From Phialocephala subalpina (Eukaryota > Ascomycota > Leotiomycetes > Helotiales > Mollisiaceae), in contig FJOG01000039.1 in NCBI GenBank assembly GCA_900073065.1, positions 85,964-149,963 on the forward strand: a stretch of DNA of 64,000 bases. Reading direction: 5' to 3'. Below the pieces are notes generated by a model, which was not told the DNA's origin, made no database searches, and saw nothing but the letters and a program-made list of their open reading frames with translations. Shown here piece after piece: positions 10,688-22,337 of the stretch. The position numbers and the translations under genes are program-made. Within the stretch, counting starts at the first letter, position 1. Each line of letters opens with the position of its first letter.

Positions 10688-11671
10688 CCTTGCAAGTGTA
10701 GATGTTGTGGGGGCTTGTTCTTAATCGAAAGGCGTTCGATTGTGCAAGGTGAACAAGAAAAGAACAGGTCATGTTGTTGTGTCGTTGTAGAGTCATGGAT
10801 TGAAAGAGGAGAAAGGAAGCCAAAGAAATATTACATAGCAGCCAGATAGCGCAGCGTTATAGAGCTGGATACATAGCGATTCTCGCTATGCTCAGACATG
10901 ACGCGTTTGGTTCAAACCGAACTGATTTACGGACTGATATCTATCATGCTAGCAACCGCGCTGATCTGACGGACCGACAACACGATAGCAAGGCTAGCTT
11001 TGAACGCGACAGGGTCGACTCGCTTTACTACCTTTTGTTTCTTATTAAACAATAGGAATATCTTGCAGTACTACTATTAGAAAAAATTCAAGCGTTGTGC
11101 AGATGAAGTCTGTCTCATCCTCGGGAAAAGGGGCTTAAGCGAGTCACAATGCGTACGACACACTGTCTTGCTGCCATCCTGGGTGATAGGCCTCAATCGT
11201 CTTGTCATTAATTGAAGACGGATCCATTGACAATAAGTTATAATAAGGAACAATGCACGCACCCGAGCTGAAATTTTCTTCTAATGTTCCACTTCGATTC
11301 GAATTTCGGAACAATTTTAGAGCGAACAGCATCGTCTTCGAATACATCACGAACATTGAACATGAATTGATATCTGAAATGTAGACTGCATAACATAATA
11401 TAAATCGAATGGATTTGAAATAAAGGTGATCCCAACTGTATATATGCTATCAGTGAACCTCAACCCCATTAGCTACATTTCTCCATTGAGGATGGCAACC
11501 CATGCTACTGCTGTCAAACGGCACTTGTGCCATTCTAAGAGATCCGCGCCCACATCAATCCTCGTGAAAAGCTGGTCCAGAAGGCACATTCATACAATGC
11601 TAGCCACTGGTGGCCTACATCCAGCAAGCCAGAGAAGTAAACTGCTGATCCATACCACCACCTTACCACAT
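10688..11671. other. Intergenic region with no recognised gene
   Basis: Several overlapping short ORFs around 11077-11435 look non-coding. At about 10840-10930 there are strings resembling pol III A-box (TAGCGCAGCG) and B-box (GGTTCAAACC) elements and two small hairpins, but no tRNA folds. Confidence 0.4.
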
Positions 11672-12369
11672 CTACATCTCTATCTCAGCCCTCCGCATCA
11701 TCGCCCCAGTCTTCGCTCCAACTCCCTCCAAAAACCTCACATTCTCAACCCTCTTCGCCTTCCTCGCCAAATCCAACGGAGTAACTCCCGTATCCGAGGC
11801 CTGATTAACGTCTGCGCCGTACTCAACAAGCAGCTTGACAATTTCGTGGCCTTCGACAATGTCGTTGTGTGCTGCCCAGTGCTGTTCCCCCCACCACACA
11901 TATCAGTCTTTTATCCCTAAAAGTGGAGTGGAGAGGAGGAAAGGAGGGAGACGGGGGAGCGTACAAGAGGACACCAATCATATACGGTGCGATCAGATGG
12001 ATTGAAACCAGATTCCAATAACCTCTTCACCTCTTTCAGATGTCCACCAGCTGCAGCTTGATAGAGTCTATGGTCTTTTGAACGAACGCCGAGTCGGACA
12101 CCTTGCTCGCTGCGATCTCCATAGAGTGTATTTGGGGGCTCGAGGAGAGACTTCTCTGGTGGAAATGTCGTGATGTTGTGGGGTTCGTTATGATCGTTGC
12201 CATCGTATGGAGCTGCATTTCGTTATAAACAATTGTATGGCTGATATTAATGACTGGAATACTTACGCGGTGGATCGATTGAGTTGTGAGACTCCAGCTC
12301 GGCATCTTGCCGAGCCTGCAGATCGCGTCTCGGTTTGCGGCCGCTTACGCAACAACAGCAGCAACCCAT
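11672..12369 (-). CDS. Small ankyrin-repeat protein with N-terminal Gly-Cys lipidation-like motif
   Basis: Three exons, 12369-12267, 12212-11965 and 11881-11672, sum to 187 codons (186 residues). The introns are GT-AG (54 and 83 nt). The protein starts MGCCCCCVSGRKPRR: Gly at position 2, five consecutive Cys, then basic residues. That pattern is known to direct N-myristoylation plus palmitoylation to membranes, although the residues at positions 3 and 6 should be checked against the myristoyltransferase consensus. The C-terminal half carries two ankyrin repeats: LYQAAAGGHLKEVKRLLESG, then LHWAAHND with VKLLVEYGADVN and TPLDLARKAKR. The exon 2/3 join reconstructs the CPLHWAA helix start. Ankyrin repeats bind protein partners, so a membrane-tethered adaptor is a reasonable inference. 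A CGAGG microsatellite lies upstream of the start. Confidence 0.82.
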
Positions 12370-12717
12370 CTTTCTGTAAATAGGCAAGTATAGAAACGGA
12401 AAGTATTCAAGTTGAAAAGCAATTGCTGGAAAAAAAAAATTTGTTTGCAAAGGAATATGAAAGACTTTGGAGGTGCGCGTAATCTACCTATATTCAGATG
12501 GGAATAAATGGCGGGGTAGTGTAGGCAGCAGCATGCGAGGCGAGGCGAGGCGAGGCGAGGATCTGCAGGGGGTACGACTCAATTGCTGATTTCTCTAATA
12601 TCGATCGGGTTTGGTGACCTGCTCTGATTGCTCATTCGCTGGAATTCCAAGAAAAGAACATCGATGAAAATGTGATGCATGGTTCGATGCTGAATGTCCG
12701 TCTTAAGGCGGGTCATC
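12370..12717. other. Spacer between ankyrin gene start and GH78 3' end
   Basis: Holds the promoter of the ankyrin gene, including a short pentanucleotide repeat, and the 3' flank of the rhamnosidase gene. Confidence 0.45.
12536..12560. repeat. (CGAGG)5 microsatellite
   Basis: Five perfect head-to-tail copies of the pentamer CGAGG, about 170 bp upstream of the ankyrin-gene start codon. Confidence 0.9.
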
Positions 12718-15579
12718 CTATGTCATCCAAACAACATACTTCCCATGCCGCAGGATGACCGACCCTCCCTCGACTTCTCTCGTCTCCCCATGTTCTCTCG
12801 TCACCTCAATCTTCTTCGCGCTTTCCTGCAATACCACCGTAGCCTCCGTACTCATCGGCACCGTCAACTTCAGAACCACCTCCCCATTCCCCTCCCTGCT
12901 ATACTCAGCCTCAATCACCCCATACGGACAATCAAACGACCCCTTCACCTCCCCGAATTCACTTGTATACGGCGGAGCAACAGTAAATGTCCTCCACCCA
13001 TCCTCACCAACCTTCAATCCCAAGATCGCAACATAGAACCACTAGAAGATGGGGGAGTCAGCAATTGCCCTCTCTAGGATGTCTCGGGAGAATGTCTCGG
13101 GAGAAATATCATGAGACATTCCCAGAGAGGGAAAAAGGTGTACCCTCCGTTAACTCACTTCCAAAATACTGCCGAGCATATCATGACATTTACTCCGACA
13201 CTCATCTTGCCAGAACTCTAGCAAGGTTGTTTCGCCTCGACGCAGAAAGCGCATGTACGAAGGGTGTTCTTCTTGTCTTGTCATTTGTAACACTAGGTCT
13301 GGGCGATTCGCGTCGTGGAGTGTGTTGAAGAGGTAGCGGAGACCGATCTCGCCAGATCGTAACTTGCCGTCTGAGACGTCGTCTAGGAATGCTTTCGTGA
13401 TGTCGGGTTTGTGTTTGGGTGGGACCATGTCAAATTGCAAAGCGAGGGCTTGGCAGACCGCGTCTCGGTCGCGGGTGGGGTAGTTGTCGAGGGAGGTGTA
13501 ATATGCGTATGGATGAGAAGGACCATCGGTCACGAGTAGGTGTTTGTTGTAGACTTCGTAAATTCGAGATGCTTCGGAGTTCCAGCGTGCGGCTTCTTCG
13601 GGGAGATCGAGGATTGTGGCGAATCTCTCCATGCATTTCAGACATTCGTGGTAGACAGCTGTTTCGATGTTGGCTTGGGCATTTCCGTGCGCAATTCCGC
13701 GACCCCAGTCTCCGAGTCCGTGTTCGATGAGCCCGCCTTTTCGTTCTTTCTTTTTCATGTATTGCATGTATCGCTCGCCTGCTCGATACATCTTTGGGAT
13801 GGTGTGAGTAGAGCCGTAGTATTTTCGAAGAATGTCAGGGATGAAAATCAGGGCACAGCCCCAAGTGATCGTATCATGAAGTGGGCCGCACATATACCGT
13901 ATTTCGGGTGCCATGGTTGGGACGAGACCATTTGGTTCTTGTACATCGAGAATATCGTCCAGGATTTTAGAGTAAAGGTCTTCCATGTCGACCATATATT
14001 GTGTCGCTGGAGCCAGCAAGTGTGTCACTTCAAGCCACCCAAACTTCTCGATTTGAGGGCAGTCGGTATGATAGCTGAACAGGTTGCTAGCGTAGGTCCA
14101 TTTCAGTGCCTTGAGAAGTGCATTGACATCTTCTTTGTCTGTCTTCATCTCGCCTAGTCGCCGCGATGCCGAGGATACATGCTGCCCGACAGCTGAATGG
14201 ATGACTGGCAGATCAGAGCCCGCTTCGAGAGCCACGCCTTCGACCTGAATATATCGAGCACTGGTGAAGCTGAAGTCCGGCTCCCACACTTCGGCACCTT
14301 CAGTGCCAGCAAGAAAGAATGTCGAATAGACCTTCGTCTCAAATTCTTTGAATAGAGGATCTGGCATCTTCACCGTGCCGTCTTCATACGCCGTCTCTCC
14401 ATACCTTATGGTGACCTCAGACCCCGCTTTGCCTTCGACAACGACTTTCACCATCGTAGATGCATTTTGACCTAGATCAAAACAGACAACACCGTGTCTT
14501 GGAGAAGTAGTGGAGATTGACTCGAAGGTTTCGTGCTTGACAACAGGAGGTTGACTCTGGTACTTGAGAAATCCTCGCGGTCCCGTAAGTCCTTTTGCCG
14601 GCTTCCAGGAACTTTCGTCAAATCCAGGAGCATCCCATCCAATTGGGTACAATCTTCGATCGTGGGTCTCCGATGCGTAAATATTGGCCAGTGTGGTCGC
14701 GCTTTTCATGACCCGCCAGCTGTTGTCCGAGATGATCACATTGTGCGTCCCATCACCATAGATTAGATGAAGTTCTGCGAAGAAACAAAGCTCGTTGCCA
14801 TACCTCACGTAGGTATTATCCTCGTATTTTGGCCAAAAGAAGCGATCACCTTGATCTCCAGCGTAGAACCCATTTCCGAGGTGTGCTCCAACGACATTCT
14901 CACCAACCTGCAGAGTTGATGTCAAATCGTGAGCAACATACTGCACCGTACGATGGTAGTTCGTCCACCCCGGGTCCAAGACGTGATCCGAAGCAGGTCT
15001 CCCATTGACACTAAAATTGTGATGACCAAGTCCAGACGCAAATGCAATGGCTCGACTTGGTTTTCGGTCCAGCTTGAATGATCTTCGAAGATAGAGTGGT
15101 GTATCTCCTCCATCGCCAATCCACCATGCTTTCCACTTGTTCGCGATGTCCTCAAACCAAGTCCTGAAAATCAATGCTGTGTGAGGCATATATGTTTGAT
15201 TCATGCTCAGTGGTGGCAGTAATTGAGAGCGTGGATACGCCGTAAAGAATGTGTTGTCGTCGCTGGTTATGGCTGCATCATTTTGATCCAACACAGTGAC
15301 CGTCCACAAGTATTCCTGAGTCGATTTAAATCCGCCTTCAGGTTTGCAGATGATGTCTCTCTGAGCATTGCTGGTCTGTCTTTCAGAATCCCATATGACG
15401 GGGTACCCCTCGTCGCCCCTCTTGTCTTGAGGTGGAAGTTCGAAGACACGGACCTGGTATGCGGTTTGTACGGCGTCCTCATCCTGGCTTTCAAGAGTCC
15501 AGTAGAATCGTATCTCATCTGTATCGATTCCAAGAGTCTTGTGGAAGCCATGGATCCCGCAGCGTATAAATTGCAACAT
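12718..15579 (-). CDS. Glycoside hydrolase family 78 alpha-L-rhamnosidase
   Basis: Two exons, 15579-13159 and 13041-12718, are joined by a 117-nt intron (GTGAGT donor, TTCTAG acceptor) and give 915 codons (914 residues). The GH78 order is visible. First comes an N-terminal beta-sandwich domain (RFYWTLES, later LYLRRSFKL and FSVNGRPASDHVLDPGWTNY). Then comes a second sandwich with CFDLGQNASTMVKV. The (alpha/alpha)6 catalytic barrel follows, with DCPQIEKFGWLE, which carries the catalytic Glu region, and ITWGCALIFIP and HGLGDWGRG. A C-terminal beta domain closes the protein. The exon join rebuilds the HDMLGSILEWFYVAILGL motif that ends the barrel. GH78 enzymes release L-rhamnose from pectin or flavonoid glycosides. 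There is no signal peptide, so it is probably intracellular and acts on imported oligosaccharides. It is divergent from the sugar porter at 16713. Confidence 0.92.
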
Positions 15580-16712
15580 TGTGGACGCGTCTTCAGCCGT
15601 GCTGCGTCGACTTCTCGATTTGACTGAAGACTCCTCAAGGGCAGGGAGAAGAATTGTTTCTAGATGCTCCCCTCAACATCTCCATGAGCTTTGAGCTTGA
15701 AGGCAACATATCGCGTCTGGAATGGACTGAGTAGTCGGCATAGAGCTCACCGAGGATGGGACCGAAACCCACAGCAGTCCCGCAGGACTAGACTTGCTTG
15801 AATCGCGTACATGTCGCTTGAAATTTATTTATATAAACATCGGAGTAGGCTTGGCGAGGCGTGGTGGAAGCGGGTGAAAGACCACCGAGTGAAGGCTGGT
15901 GCTTGAAGGGTGAGGCTTTCGACGTCCACCGTCCACCAAGATGCCCTAGTCCCCTTTTCGCTAATCCTGTGGAGCAGCGATCACGTGCATATAAGGTTAT
16001 CTCAGCGCTTACCGTATTCGTACTCCGTTTCTCGACGCGTCACACACATCGCTCACAACATCAACAACACCAACTCTCAAGACAACTCGCTCCAGATCAA
16101 CAGCTTTGCATGCAAATGCACCCCGCCATCTACTGTATCGGCAGCATGGAATTGTCGCTACAAGTATCGAGGCAGTCGTGCGATGCTAGCGGAAATCCTT
16201 ACTCATAACGGACCACGCTATGTCCAACGCCAGGGATGCGGACATCAGCCCAATCGCACTCCAACTTCACCGGCGCCATCTCCCACCTTTGACTTTCCCT
16301 CTTCCCAACAGGATGGTCGACGGTCGACTATTTTGCCCCAGGGACCCCGCAACTAACACTTCGGTGGGATGCCCCAGGGCCTGTTCGACCCAGAATGCAT
16401 CTCCCCGACCGAGAATTGTTGCATTCCACTGGTCAGCAACCGGGACCAGCCCGTGCATGTCGGGTTTGGTGGTCGGTATTTGTATAGCGGACGGAGAACT
16501 CGATTGCACGCCAAGCAAGGAATTTTATATTGGCTTCGTTCTGGTTTCTCCCGAGAAGCACGAGACTAGCATTCGTGTTTGTGCAATCTATTGCATCTCG
16601 CCCATGGGGATCTCCACATAAAGCTGTTCATCTTCCCCGGAGTCAGATCATATTTCCTCAGCATCTCGCTCTTCTAACTTGGATCACGACAACGAAGTAA
16701 CTGTTTGTCATC
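15580..16712. promoter_or_regulatory. Divergent promoter region, GH78 / sugar porter
   Basis: 1,133 bp between two divergent start codons. TATA-like elements occur at 15829-15837 (TATATAAA) and 15990-15995 (next to CACGTG). The second is followed by a C/A-rich tract like a fungal 5' UTR. Short ORFs at 15861-16621 look non-coding or like upstream ORFs. Confidence 0.5.
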
Positions 16713-18275
16713 ATGGGGAAGCTCACGACTATTACCTCAGGCATTTTCCTGGCCATTGGAGGTGAGTGGAAGCCACCTGCTAAAGCTGTTTCACCACTGA
16801 TATTTGAATCCAGGTTTCCTCTTCGGATATGACTCCGGTATCATTACTTCAACGATCGCTCAACCTCGCTTTGTCAAGTACTTCAACAACCCAAGCGACA
16901 GTCTCCAAGGAGGAATCGTTTCGTCTTTCCAAGGCGGAGCTATTGCAGGCACAATCGTCACTTTCGTCGTTGCTGATAAGTTGGGACGAAAGAGAACCAT
17001 TGCTCTCGGATCTGCCTTCGCGACACTAGGATGTGCGCTTCAAGCTGGTGCGGCAAACATGGCCATGCTCATCGTCGGTCGATTCATCGCTGGTGTCGCC
17101 GTCGGTATCCTGACCTCGACCATTCCCATGTACGCAGGCGAAATTTCGCAGGCAAGCTTTCGTGGTATCCTGTCTGGTCTCCTACAATGGATGTTGAGTT
17201 GGGGTTTCTTGGTGGCTCAATGGCTTGGATACGGATGCTCATTCACGAACACCGACTTTCAATGTAAGGACTTCGCCTCGTGTAGCAAATCATGCTGACT
17301 GATGTCGAAGGGCGATTTCCACTAGCATTCCAATGCATCCCAGCTCTCATCCTCCTCTGTGGCATTTGGTTTCTGCAAGAATCTCCCAGATGGTTGATGG
17401 AGCAAGACAGGCACGAAGAAGCCCTTGCCGTTCTCCACAAACTCCACGACGATGGCACGGACGCTACCAAGGAATATGTGGAGCTGGAATTCAGAGAAAT
17501 CCGAGATGTCATCATCGCAGACCGAAACACGAATCAAATTTCCTGGTCTTCGATCTTCCGAAAGCCATCTTGGCGCCGTCGTCTCTTGCTCGGGTGTGGT
17601 GTCCAAGCCTTCGGCCCTCTGTCTGGTATCAACGTCATCAACTACTATGGACCTCACATCTATGAACTTCTCGGTATCGGAACCCAGGAGTCATTAATGA
17701 TCATTGGCATCTCTGGAGCGCTGTCCATCGTCTATTGCACAATTGGTCTATGGTTGCTTGACCGAGTGGGACGTGTAAAGCCACTCATCGTCAGCGCCAG
17801 TGGATGTGCTCTCGCCCTCGTTGTCAACGCCGCACTCTCACAGCATCTCGTAGGCGCTGGAGCCAACCAACTCAGAGCTATGGTCGCTATGAACTTCGTC
17901 TTCAGCTTCTTCTACACCCCCACCGGCATTATTTCCTGGGTCTACCCTGCAGAAATTTTCCCTGTTGATATCAGAGCCAAGGGGAACTCGATCTCCACAT
18001 TCGTCAATTGGACGTTGAACTTGATCTTTGCTCAGATCTCACCCAATGCCTTGTCGGCTATTGGCTTCAAGTACTTTTACGTGTTCTTCGTCTTTGGTGT
18101 CATTGCAGTCGTTTGCTACTCCCTATTCTATCCCGAGACAAAGGGCAAAACTTTAGAGCAGATGGATGAGTTGTTTGGAGATCAGTTGGTACCACATGCA
18201 TTGCAAGACCCAGTGGGCGCCGAACTCGCTGTTGGAAAGACTTCTATGATCCAACATGTCGAAGATCAAGCTTGA
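16713..18275 (+). CDS. MFS sugar porter, candidate rhamnose or pectin-sugar transporter
   Basis: Three exons, 16713-16761, 16814-17263 and 17311-18275, give 488 codons (487 residues) with GT-AG introns of 52 and 47 nt. Sugar-porter signatures are complete. These are GGFLFGYDSG in span 1, DKLGRKRTI in loop 2-3 and RFIAGVAVGILTSTIPMYAGE (PROSITE-like) near span 4. Later come QESPRWLMEQDR after span 6, the QAFGPLSGINVINYYGP motif in span 7 and PETKGKTLEQMDELFG after span 12. Twelve spans are expected, in the plasma membrane. Position and orientation beside the GH78 gene suggest uptake of rhamnose or rhamnosides; that is inference from context. Confidence 0.92.
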
Positions 18276-18849
18276 AGGAGAAGGCATGCATCTGAATGTC
18301 CGTGCCCAGGTGTACACATTATTTGTCATGTTATCTTACAATTGTTTCAGATGTCCTTTAGTGTAACATTTTTGTGCCCAGTGCCAGCCGTCTCTCCAAC
18401 CTCTTGGCAATCCATCCGCCGGAGTTCCCTTTTGATACAACTATGCAGCTTTCAACATTAGTTTCCCCGCACTGTCTGAGCGACTAAGCGAGGAGAGCAG
18501 GGAACCTGCTATTACATCAGACTGTTTGTTCATCCCTTATCCAGCGCGCATGTTACCTTTCGCTACCTGTTGCAATCATCTCCACAAGCAGCGCTTCCTC
18601 TATCCGGTTATCGCTTGACCTGCTCGATTTGCTTCCCAGTGCCTTCTGCGCTTGTCTGCTGTATTCCGGCTTTGCCCGGCCTTTGCCTGCCTCTATCCGC
18701 ACTCCTCATTGTCTTATGCTGCATGATAGCGGGCGCTCCGCCATACCCAAAGTATATGTTCCGCGCTTTTCCGCTCTCCTATCCAAGCTCTCTTCCTTCC
18801 ACATAACAACACAGGCACATTCTCCATTCGGTCTCTCGCATCAACCAAA
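18276..18849. other. Intergenic region
   Basis: Holds the 3' flank of the transporter and a C/T-rich tract upstream of the ATG at 18850. No separate gene is seen. Confidence 0.45.
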
Positions 18850-19173
18850 ATGTCCGCCCAGCCCCCCAACAACAGTCTCTACATCGTTCTCTACCAAAAC
18901 TTCTTCATCTCCCTCCACAACAACAAACTCGGGCTCATGCAAATCATCAACCCCCGCTGCACAGCCATCTACCTCGAAGTCGACCCTAGTCCCCTCGCAA
19001 CTTCGACGATCTCCCGCTCCGTCCATACAGATCCAAGTCTCCCGCCGAAGGACAAGATTGCTATGCAGTGGGACTTTAAACTCAAGCACCCAGTTACCGG
19101 AAAGGAGAGGAAGCTTCATTTGGGGACCGCGAGTTGGGAGAAGATGAATCATTGCGCGAAGTTTGAGATATAG
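18850..19173 (+). CDS. Small protein of unknown function (107 residues)
   Basis: A single-exon frame starts in a favourable context (ACCAAAATGTCC). It is preceded by a pyrimidine- and CA-rich stretch like fungal 5' UTRs. The protein has no signal peptide, membrane span or recognised domain. It contains a mixed hydrophobic core (LYIVLYQNFFISL, MQIINPRCTAIYLEV) and an acidic/basic tail (MQWDFKLKHPVTGKERKLHL). The overlapping frame from 18629 is Ser/Thr/Pro-rich and is judged a shadow of this one. Confidence 0.55.
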   Translation: MSAQPPNNSLYIVLYQNFFISLHNNKLGLMQIINPRCTAIYLEVDPSPLATSTISRSVHTDPSLPPKDKIAMQWDFKLKHPVTGKERKLHLGTASWEKMNHCAKFEI

Positions 19174-19629
19174 GAGTTGAAGAGGATGACTGAGAATTTC
19201 AGACTTCTTAGTAGATTTTGGAGAGGGTGAAGGACTGGACTGGGGGTTGGTGGTCGGAGATGAAGACAGATCTGGAGGTTATTAGGGTCTTTGAGTGGGA
19301 AGTTCCGGAGATTATGTGGAAGGAGAAGAAAGTTGGGCGCTAGAGTGAAAGTGGAGGGATTGAAGATGTAGAGCGGAAAGTCGGAGGTTTGGGCGGAAGT
19401 TGGGATGCTGGCGGGGTCTTGAAGTGAGAATTGAATTAGGGGCATTGAGTGAGATTTTAGCGTGTGGTTCAGGATGAGAGTACAGCGGACACTAAGGGCA
19501 TGGAATTCGCATTCGCATTTGACAACCTCCAGAAAGCTTCCTGCCCGCATGGGACTTCAAAACCAAGAACGAGGCGATAGGAAACTCATGCCACTTCTTG
19601 CTTCCATGTATACCTCCTACCTAATCGCT
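19174..19629. other. Convergent 3' intergenic region
   Basis: Lies between two genes that end towards each other. The minus-strand ORF here lacks coding character. Confidence 0.4.
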
Positions 19630-20441
19630 CTAGTACACCCAAGGCAAGATACTATACTTCGTCTCCCTTTCATACTCCCTCCAAGCATTACCATACTACA
19701 ACACCTTTTGTCAGCATACACCCCTCCACCCTTGTAAGACAAGCAACTCACCCTCTCAGCCAAATACTTATCAATGTCCGGCACCCCAATGGAGCTAAAA
19801 TACCAAGAGAAGTATCCCAACTCCATAGCACCCCATGTCCAACCCCCGCAAAACATCGAGAACCCGACTCTCCATAGCAGATAGCTGCCAAAGTTGATAT
19901 GCTGAGCTAGAGAGAATAGGCCACCTGTATATAATTTCCCCTTGTTCTTTGGACTAGATTTGAATGTTTTCCTTTGTAATTCCGAAAATGTTTCAAGGAA
20001 GCTTCCGATAATGAAGAGACCAAGTCCCAGCGTTTGGCTCGCGGAGTTGAACGTGCCTTCGTTAGCAGAAGGAGCATTGCGTATCCTGCCCCAAATTGCC
20101 ATTGTGATATTCAATCCATTAAACACAGTGTTGAAAGTTGACACAATCATGGCGAAGCTAGGAGCGAGGACTTGTTCTCCGATAACCAGTTTCCAAAACA
20201 CATGGCGGATCGAAGTGACGACTACCATGGATGCCACTGTCGCATAATATGGACTGAGACCGAGATAGCTAGAACCTGATGTTGTCAAAGGATAGCGGCG
20301 CAGGAGGTAAAGTTGGAAGGGTACGTCGAGGGAGCGGAGGGTAATGAAGAGGAGGGAGCCGAGGGTGGATGTGCCGTGGACTCGGTTTGGTGGAGCTGAA
20401 AGTCCTTCGGATTCCCGTTGAGAAGACTTTGAGTTGGACAT
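19630..20441 (-). CDS. DUF1295 / isoprenylcysteine-methyltransferase-like membrane protein
   Basis: Two exons, 20441-19752 and 19695-19630, with a 56-nt intron (GTGAGT donor, TTGTAG acceptor) give 252 codons (251 residues). Several hydrophobic spans are visible (GLSPYYATVASMVVVTSI, LGLGLFIIGSFLETFSEL, the region around FGSYLLWRVGFSMF). The C-terminal half has the layout of the ICMT/DUF1295 steroid-reductase-like fold: GKLYTGGLFSLAQHINFGSY, then a membrane hairpin and the terminal YGNAWREYERETKYSILPWVY pattern, which appears only after splicing. Enzymes of this fold act on membrane-embedded substrates with SAM or NADPH; which one cannot be told here. There is no signal peptide, and the start ATG is the first of the frame. 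Confidence 0.75.
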
Positions 20442-21151
20442 AACTGCTAGATAGGAAGCAGGCTTCGGAATTGCGAGATAAATGTTGAAAAATGTTGTAG
20501 CTGGTCAAGAATCGATAGGAAAACAATGGACTTTTGGACATCTTATTCAGTTTTGAATTCGGAGAACTTACGATGGGAGACCGAACAAACCTATCAGCTC
20601 AACAATGCACATTGAAAAAGTAACGGTCCCGTGCTGCACCCTGGACTTCCGTGATATCCGACATGCTGGGACCGTTCCCGCCCCTAGTTTCCGCCTTTGC
20701 ATCCGCCCCTGAATGTCTGTGTCTCGCTAAAGCAACGAATCAGCTTCCGCTGCTTCGGGGAAGGAAAGGGGCGGAAGCGAGGAGCGGGGTCGTCGTAGTT
20801 TTTGTTTGCAGCTACCAGGCTTTCGAGGATTGAATCTCTGATGTGGTGTCAGATTGTGCAAGTGCCTGGCGATTTTCAGGTGGAATGATTGATTAATCTC
20901 ATTGATATCAGGAAATCAAGATATCTCGACAACTTCCATGATGTACCCCGCTTTCTTGGCAGGCATTTTATCAGGTGTAAAAAGGTACTCGATAATTACA
21001 TGAAGCTATGTCGAACAGCATTGGACATCCGATATCTATGGGAACAATCCATCATGAAATCGGTCATGAAGCAGAAAATGGCAAATAATCTACGATCTAG
21101 CACTTGACGTTAGCTTAGTTGCCGCATGCTCCAGTGTGAGAAAAAAATATT
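20442..21151. other. Spacer up to assembly gap
   Basis: Promoter of the minus-strand membrane protein and unannotated sequence. No gene is recognised before the run of N. Confidence 0.45.
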
Positions 21152-22032
21152 NNNNNNNNNNNNNNNNNNNNNNNNNNNNNNNNNNNNNNNNNNNNNNNNN
21201 NNNNNNNNNNNNNNNNNNNNNNNNNNNNNNNNNNNNNNNNNNNNNNNNNNNNNNNNNNNNNNNNNNNNNNNNNNNNNNNNNNNNNNNNNNNNNNNNNNNN
21301 NNNNNNNNNNNNNNNNNNNNNNNNNNNNNNNNNNNNNNNNNNNNNNNNNNNNNNNNNNNNNNNNNNNNNNNNNNNNNNNNNNNNNNNNNNNNNNNNNNNN
21401 NNNNNNNNNNNNNNNNNNNNNNNNNNNNNNNNNNNNNNNNNNNNNNNNNNNNNNNNNNNNNNNNNNNNNNNNNNNNNNNNNNNNNNNNNNNNNNNNNNNN
21501 NNNNNNNNNNNNNNNNNNNNNNNNNNNNNNNNNNNNNNNNNNNNNNNNNNNNNNNNNNNNNNNNNNNNNNNNNNNNNNNNNNNNNNNNNNNNNNNNNNNN
21601 NNNNNNNNNNNNNNNNNNNNNNNNNNNNNNNNNNNNNNNNNNNNNNNNNNNNNNNNNNNNNNNNNNNNNNNNNNNNNNNNNNNNNNNNNNNNNNNNNNNN
21701 NNNNNNNNNNNNNNNNNNNNNNNNNNNNNNNNNNNNNNNNNNNNNNNNNNNNNNNNNNNNNNNNNNNNNNNNNNNNNNNNNNNNNNNNNNNNNNNNNNNN
21801 NNNNNNNNNNNNNNNNNNNNNNNNNNNNNNNNNNNNNNNNNNNNNNNNNNNNNNNNNNNNNNNNNNNNNNNNNNNNNNNNNNNNNNNNNNNNNNNNNNNN
21901 NNNNNNNNNNNNNNNNNNNNNNNNNNNNNNNNNNNNNNNNNNNNNNNNNNNNNNNNNNNNNNNNNNNNNNNNNNNNNNNNNNNNNNNNNNNNNNNNNNNN
22001 NNNNNNNNNNNNNNNNNNNNNNNNNNNNNNNN
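21152..22032. other. Assembly gap (881 N)
   Basis: Unresolved bases. Any ORF spanning it is meaningless. Both flanks carry a CATGCTC string, which could reflect a repeat. Confidence 0.99.
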
Positions 22033-22337
22033 CATGCTCTATGGTGACAGAAAATTTCTCCACTACTTAGGAGTTCAACGTTATGCAATCATACCAAATG
22101 TTTGTAGAACATAGTTTTCTCCTTTCTCGGTCACTCATCACTCCATCACAGGCTTCCACAAACTTGACACTATCCAGCTTCCACGCCTCCGTCTCATAGT
22201 CTACGGCCATAGAGTAGTATCTTGGACTGGATGTATGCACAAGAGATCCTGCTTGGCGAACAATCAATCGAGGTTCTCCAAAGAAAAAAAATTATCATCA
22301 CACTTACTCATAGATACGAAATACTTATTTAAGTATC
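22033..22337. other. Spacer after gap
   Basis: No recognised gene. It may contain decayed upstream parts of the transporter relic that follows. Confidence 0.35.

Noticed and set aside
10835..10935. Possible tRNA or tRNA-derived element
   Set aside because: A-box-like and B-box-like strings and hairpins are present, but no acceptor, anticodon or T stem can be paired.
12536..12560. CRISPR-like or other array
   Set aside because: A simple pentamer microsatellite without spacers; no CRISPR arrays are expected or seen in this eukaryotic sequence.
13540..14157. 205-codon plus-strand ORF
   Set aside because: Antisense to the GH78 catalytic domain.
16220..16621. 133-codon ORF upstream of the second sugar porter
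   Set aside because: Lies in the promoter/5' UTR area; composition is unlike protein and there is no conserved motif. A minus-strand ORF overlaps it equally well.
18629..19147. 172-codon ORF overlapping the small gene at 18850
   Set aside because: Ser/Thr/Pro-rich frame produced by the real codons at 18850-19173, which have a better start context.
21090..22088. Several long ORFs on both strands
   Set aside because: They consist of N bases in the assembly gap.
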